Notes under the pieces: model-generated
Told to the model about the DNA's origin: nothing
The model's input: the letters and a program-made list of their open reading frames with translations, nothing else
Databases searched by the model: none
Made by a program: the position numbers and the translations under genes
Shown here: positions 59,800 through 64,000 of the stretch, piece after piece
Numbering within the stretch: the stretch's first letter is position 1
Layout of the letters: the number at the start of each line of letters is the position of its first letter
Assembly: GCA_963727535.1 (NCBI GenBank)
Contig: CAVSGR010000006.1
Coordinates: 186,001-250,000 of the forward strand
DNA from: RBG-16-34-14 sp963727535
GTDB taxonomy: Bacteria; Bacteroidota; Ignavibacteria; Ignavibacteriales; Ignavibacteriaceae
Direction of reading: 5' to 3'
DNA length: 64,000 nt

Positions 59800-61586
59800 T
59801 TGATACTAATCTTGAAATGACAGATAAAATCGGTTATCTCCTTTTTAAGAAAGGAATAATTGATGGGACAATTTTAGAAAAAGCTCTCCAGGCTAAAGCA
59901 AATGATAAAAGTAAAATTAAAAGAAATCTTGCACAGATATTAGTTCAGGAATTCGGTTTCGATCATGATCTTATATTCAGGGAAGTAGCGATCCTTTATG
60001 CTTTCCGGGAACTGGATGTAGCTATTGAAGAGATACCCCCACAAAGAATAAAAGCCCTTAAAAATTTAGTAGGAAACGCTCCCGATAGTCTTAAAGCACA
60101 AATACTCGAACATAAAGTAATTCCTTTTATGTATGATGAGCGCGTTAAAGACAAACTCATTCTCGCGGCGATAGACCCAACGGACAGGAACATACCTAAA
60201 ATTGCATTCGGGCTTAATGCAAAAAAATACGAAGTACTTTTTATAAGGAAAAAAGATTACGAAAAATTAGTAAACATAATTATTCCTCCGGAAAATGTTT
60301 ATTTGAAAATGATGGAGGAATCAGATGACACAGAAATTCATATTGAACAAGATGAATCTCTTGATGAAGAAGCCCTTGATGCAGAAATAAACAAAAGCGC
60401 TTTAATTAATCTTGTTGAAGGGGCTCTTCTTGAAGGAGTAAGAATGGGGGCGAGCGATATCCATTTTGTTCCCAAGCCGGGAAATAGAACCGAGATATTA
60501 GTCCGTATAGATGGAAACCTTCAGCCATGGCATATACAGGAGGGAACATTACCCGAAGCAGTTGTTGCAGTTGTTAAGGACCGCTCTAAAGGTATGGACC
60601 GTTTCGAAAGAGAAATGGCGCAGGACGGATTTATACAAAGAGAAATTGATGACCAGATTATCAGGTTCCGTGTTTCGGTTCTTCCCACAGTTGGAACAGA
60701 ATTAAAAAATAAATTTGAAAGTGTTGTAATAAGAATTCTTGATGATAGAAAAGTAATCAAGGATCTTGACAAACTTGGATTAGCAGGGTACTCACGCACC
60801 GCTTTTGAAAAGGCAATTAAACAGCCGCAGGGAATGGTGATATTAACGGGACCAACGGGTAGTGGTAAAAGTACAACTCTTGTTGCTGCACTTCACCAGG
60901 TAATAGATCCATCTGTAAATGTTCTTACCGTTGAAGACCCTGTTGAATATGTTATCCAGGGTGCAAGGCAGCTAAAGATCGGTTATAAGATGAATTTTGA
61001 GCAAGCAATAAGATCTATACTAAGACATGATCCGGACATAGTTCTTGTTGGTGAGATGAGAGATAAAGAAACTGCCGAAGTAGCTATTAAACTTGCTAAT
61101 ACAGGTCACTTAACATTTTCCACATTGCATACAAATGATGCCCCAAGTGCTGTAGCGCGACTTTATAAAATGGGAATTGAACCTTTCTTAATTGCTTATG
61201 CAATTAATATAATAGTTGCACAAAGGCTCGTAAGGAGATTGTGTGAAAACTGCAAACAGAAAGTATCAAAGCTTGATGATGACTTGCTCAGTCTTCTTAA
61301 AATTAATCCAGGCGAATGGAAGAACTATTCTATATATGAAGCTAAAGGATGTGAAAAGTGCAATAATACTGGTTATAAAGGTAGAATTGCCATTCACGAA
61401 GCATTATACTTTACCAAACCAATAAGACAAATAATAGTACGATCTGGTATTGAAGTTGATGAAGAAAAGATAAGAGAACAAGCAAAATTAGATGGGATGA
61501 TGAATCTGAGAGAAACAGGATTGGAGAAAGTGAAATTAGGGACAACATCAATTGAAGAAGTTATTGCTGGTACTTCAGACGAGTAA
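59796..61586 (+). CDS. pilB: Type IV pilus assembly ATPase PilB (GspE family)
   Basis: The hexameric ATPase drives pilus extension. The 596 residues begin with an MshEN-like N-domain (about 1-150), then ASDIHF. The core has Walker A GPTGSGKSTT, an Asp-box region, Walker B DIVLVGEMRDKETAE and His box FSTLHTNDAPSAVARL. The zinc tetracysteine CENC...CEKCNNTGYKGR distinguishes it from PilT. It overlaps pilC by 4 bases. Confidence 0.95.
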   Translation: MIDTNLEMTDKIGYLLFKKGIIDGTILEKALQAKANDKSKIKRNLAQILVQEFGFDHDLIFREVAILYAFRELDVAIEEIPPQRIKALKNLVGNAPDSLKAQILEHKVIPFMYDERVKDKLILAAIDPTDRNIPKIAFGLNAKKYEVLFIRKKDYEKLVNIIIPPENVYLKMMEESDDTEIHIEQDESLDEEALDAEINKSALINLVEGALLEGVRMGASDIHFVPKPGNRTEILVRIDGNLQPWHIQEGTLPEAVVAVVKDRSKGMDRFEREMAQDGFIQREIDDQIIRFRVSVLPTVGTELKNKFESVVIRILDDRKVIKDLDKLGLAGYSRTAFEKAIKQPQGMVILTGPTGSGKSTTLVAALHQVIDPSVNVLTVEDPVEYVIQGARQLKIGYKMNFEQAIRSILRHDPDIVLVGEMRDKETAEVAIKLANTGHLTFSTLHTNDAPSAVARLYKMGIEPFLIAYAINIIVAQRLVRRLCENCKQKVSKLDDDLLSLLKINPGEWKNYSIYEAKGCEKCNNTGYKGRIAIHEALYFTKPIRQIIVRSGIEVDEEKIREQAKLDGMMNLRETGLEKVKLGTTSIEEVIAGTSDE

Positions 61587-61656
61587 TATTTCCAATAAGG
61601 AAGTAATTATTACTATAAAAAAAGAGAAAATAAAAAAAATAAATAGGTTGTATTAA

Positions 61657-62886
61657 GTGTCGATAACAAAAGAAAAAAATATTCTCGAAAATTTTGCTAA
61701 AACTATCCCGGCTTCTCATACTGGTCCCGATAGGGCAAATTATATTCTTGAGAACATCGACAATCTTTCTGTAGATGATAAAATAACCTTGAGAAATTTA
61801 TTTAATAAGTTTTTAACCGGGATGATTGAAAGAGATGCTTCGGACATTGAAGTAGGAGGACACGGAAACAATGGAAGTATATGGATGAGATTATATGGGA
61901 ACAAAAAAAGAATTGAAGACCTTCCCAAATTTTCTCTTGATGAATCTGCTATTTTAATAATTAATCTGCTTAATTCTAACCAAAGAAAATATTTTGCTTT
62001 AACAAGAAATCTGGACTTCAGCTATACGTACCATTATGAAAGGAAAAATTTTGATGCAAGATTTAGAGCAGATGCCTACTTTGATCTGGATACTATAGCT
62101 CTTAACATGAGGGCTATCAATCAAATAATCAGACCTCTCAAATCACTTGAGTTTCACCCGAACATAGTTAAGATGATGAGCCATAATTATATCAAATTTG
62201 GTTTGTCTCTTGTTACTGGTATAACAGGCTCGGGTAAATCAACAACTCTTGATGCCTTTATAGATTATCATAATAATTTTGACCCTTGCCATATTGTTAT
62301 TGTTGCCTCACCAATTGAATATGTTCATGAATCTAAAACTTCAATTATCAGGCACAGAGAAGTGGGGCGCGATGTCCTAACTTTTAAAGATGGTGTTATC
62401 CAGGCTTTAAGACAAGACCCCGACATAATTGTAATAGGTGAAATGAGAGACCCCGATACAATTCTGGCAGCATTGGAAGTTACCGACACAGGTCATAAAG
62501 TATTTTCAACACTTCACACATCTTCCGCAACGGAATCTATAGACAGAATAATAGCTGAAGTGCATCCCAATGAACAGGAACGTGTAAGAAACAGGCTTGC
62601 TGATGTTCTAGTAACTGTTGTTTCGCAAAAGCTTATTCCAAGTCTTGATGGAAAACGCGTAATGGCAAAAGAAGTTTTAATTGCTACTCCGAGTGTAAAG
62701 GCGGCAATCAAAAATAATAATACAAGTGAAATTTATATGATGATCAATCAGGGAGGCAATATGGGAATGATAACCATGGAGCAGGACCTGAAACGGTTAT
62801 ATCTGGAAAAGAAAATTTCTCTTGAAAATGCGGTAGCATACGCAAATAACAAAACAAGAATTCAACAATTATTAACGGCGGCATAA
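61657..62886 (+). CDS. pilT: Type IV pilus retraction ATPase PilT-like
   Basis: The 409-residue ATPase is of the PilT/VirB11 class: ASDIEVGGHG N-domain, TGITGSGKSTT Walker A, DPDIIVIGEMRDPDT Walker B and HKVFSTLHTSSATESIDRI His box. It has no tetracysteine, as expected for a retraction motor. The N-terminal segment is longer than in E. coli-type PilT by about 40 residues. It starts with GTG at 61657. It lies 70 bp after pilB and runs into the pilM-like gene with no gap. Confidence 0.9.
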   Translation: MSITKEKNILENFAKTIPASHTGPDRANYILENIDNLSVDDKITLRNLFNKFLTGMIERDASDIEVGGHGNNGSIWMRLYGNKKRIEDLPKFSLDESAILIINLLNSNQRKYFALTRNLDFSYTYHYERKNFDARFRADAYFDLDTIALNMRAINQIIRPLKSLEFHPNIVKMMSHNYIKFGLSLVTGITGSGKSTTLDAFIDYHNNFDPCHIVIVASPIEYVHESKTSIIRHREVGRDVLTFKDGVIQALRQDPDIIVIGEMRDPDTILAALEVTDTGHKVFSTLHTSSATESIDRIIAEVHPNEQERVRNRLADVLVTVVSQKLIPSLDGKRVMAKEVLIATPSVKAAIKNNNTSEIYMMINQGGNMGMITMEQDLKRLYLEKKISLENAVAYANNKTRIQQLLTAA

Positions 62887-64000
62887 ATGAAACCCCTTGT
62901 ATGTATATACTGCGAAGGTAGTGATACTAAAGTAGCAGTGATAACTAAAGCTAACGGCAGACTTTCTGTTTTAAGAACTGCTAGTGTAGATTATGTTCAA
63001 CCCACTATCGATGTTGAGGAAGGTATTTCCAACATAAATATTGATGGTAATGAGCTAGACCTTGAAAAGGTACAAAGCCAGGACACTTCACTTGAAAACA
63101 AGATGGCTGCTTCTACAGTTGCAACCCTTGCAAATAATCTTGAAGGAATAAATCTTAAAAACAGTTTGTTTATACCTGCTCTAACAGAACCCGCACTTCA
63201 TTATCATGCTTACGAGGGATCGAAACAACTTGCTTCTGCAAAAGTCACACAGGAAATTATAGAGGATATTCAGGAGTCTAAAAATGTAACTATAGACAAG
63301 CAAAATCTTGGATATGTTGAGCTTTCAGACAAATCTTTATTGTCTGTATTTATAGGAGGCGAAGTTGGTTGTATAAACATGATTAACTCTCTTGCCCGTC
63401 ATAATGGCAAAAGACATTATAAAATTCCCGCTGTTAAAAGTGCGGAAATTTCTCTTGCATATTATGTTGCAAAAGCCAAAAAGTTTTTTCCAGACGACCA
63501 ATCGTTGATTGTATATATTGGGAAAGAATACAGCAAGCTTATATTTCTGCATGGACGAAATTTAAAACATATCGGCGCAACTTTGGATATAGGCACACTG
63601 AATCTTCATACCTATGATGTTTACTTTTCTAAAATACTTCTTGAAATGGAGAACGGAGGAATCTCTTCTCTCGATAATATAATTGTTTGCGGAGAAGATG
63701 ACTCGGAAAATCTTATACTTTCTTTTTATGGAACTTTCCCCGAAGCCAATGTTTCCCGTATTGAATTTGGAGATATTGATTTAGGCGGACTAACGAAGGA
63801 AGAAAAAGACAAATTTTCTTCATATAGTGTTCCTGTTGCGGTAGCGACAGAATATTTCGACGAATTGGAAAATATTCATAAAGGAATTAACCTGCTGCCG
63901 AAATACGTAAAAGAGGACCAAAAACTTTTTCAATTCGGATGGCATGGATACGCAATGCTTCCAGTTCTTTTCGGGGCTACTTTCTATATAACTCTATACA
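62887..64000 (+). CDS. PilM-like actin-fold pilus protein (runs off right edge)
   Basis: At least 371 residues start MKPLVCIYCEGSDTKVAVIT, an actin-like phosphate-1 strand. Duplicated actin-like features follow (LLSVFIGGEVGCINMINSL, LIVYIGKEYSKLIFLHG, IIVCGEDDSENLIL). A linker INLLPKYVKEDQ precedes a hydrophobic helix at the very end (GYAMLPVLFGATFYITLY). INLLP plus a membrane helix is the beginning of PilN, so this may be a PilM-PilN-type fusion. It is directly downstream of pilT. The C-terminus lies outside the window. Confidence 0.7.
   Translation, partial: MKPLVCIYCEGSDTKVAVITKANGRLSVLRTASVDYVQPTIDVEEGISNINIDGNELDLEKVQSQDTSLENKMAASTVATLANNLEGINLKNSLFIPALTEPALHYHAYEGSKQLASAKVTQEIIEDIQESKNVTIDKQNLGYVELSDKSLLSVFIGGEVGCINMINSLARHNGKRHYKIPAVKSAEISLAYYVAKAKKFFPDDQSLIVYIGKEYSKLIFLHGRNLKHIGATLDIGTLNLHTYDVYFSKILLEMENGGISSLDNIIVCGEDDSENLILSFYGTFPEANVSRIEFGDIDLGGLTKEEKDKFSSYSVPVAVATEYFDELENIHKGINLLPKYVKEDQKLFQFGWHGYAMLPVLFGATFYITLY

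Overview
The window is about 64 kb of AT-rich bacterial chromosome containing the replication-origin region. Several traits point to the Ignavibacteria/Chlorobi side of the Bacteroidota: three proteins end in the Ignavibacteria-style type IX secretion tail (QNYPNPFN ... G.Y...L ... KK..LLK), the heme pathway is the C5 type, DUF2723 and GT-C membrane proteins are present, and the pilins start MGQQQLLLI. This placement is inferred from protein style, not from a 16S gene. No rRNA, tRNA, CRISPR array or prophage was recognised.

Layout. (1) 1-10.9 kb: origin block. yidC, yidD, rnpA and rpmH run left; a DnaA-box intergenic region follows; then dnaA, dnaN, recF, a DciA-like gene, gyrB and gyrA run right. 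(2) 11-14.2 kb: a secreted M1 metallopeptidase, a lipoprotein and a beta-barrel protein. (3) 14.4-38.5 kb: the complete protoheme pathway on the minus strand (hemA, hemC, hemD, hemE, hemN, hemH, hemG/Y, hemB, hemL), plus a ccsA/hemX-like gene. It is interrupted by unrelated genes: permease, phosphoesterase, two GT9 transferases, an ArsR/AHSA1 operon, an amidotransferase and an RRM protein. (4) 38.5-53.6 kb: SPFH protein, ferritin-like protein, deoA, two large T9SS-exported proteins, aspS and three membrane glycosyltransferases. (5) 53.6-55.0 kb: a gene-free block full of palindromes. (6) 55.0-64 kb: two pilin-like genes, a small toxin-antitoxin island (DUF433/DUF5615, DUF2442 twice, BrnT/BrnA), then pilus assembly genes of the GspF/PilC, PilB, PilT and PilM types.

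Most notable. The hemD gene is fused in frame behind a full TetR-family regulator, and the promoter of the ccsA-hemA-hemC-tetR::hemD operon carries inverted GACTGACRAGTCA sites over its predicted -35/-10. This suggests a heme enzyme that also represses its own operon. Two four-helix-bundle (23S-IVS family) genes sit inside heme operon junctions. Each is bracketed exactly by imperfect inverted repeats of 31-33 bp, and at one of them the repeat supplies the last codons and stop of hemG. The 53.7-54.5 kb block holds REP/REPIN-like palindromes and a 226-bp inverted repeat.

Quality caution. At least ten genes, including essential ones (gyrB, aspS, hemL three times), are broken by apparent single-base indels, mostly extra bases. 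The simplest reading is residual sequencing error in a draft or metagenome assembly, so the frameshifted genes are annotated as single genes.
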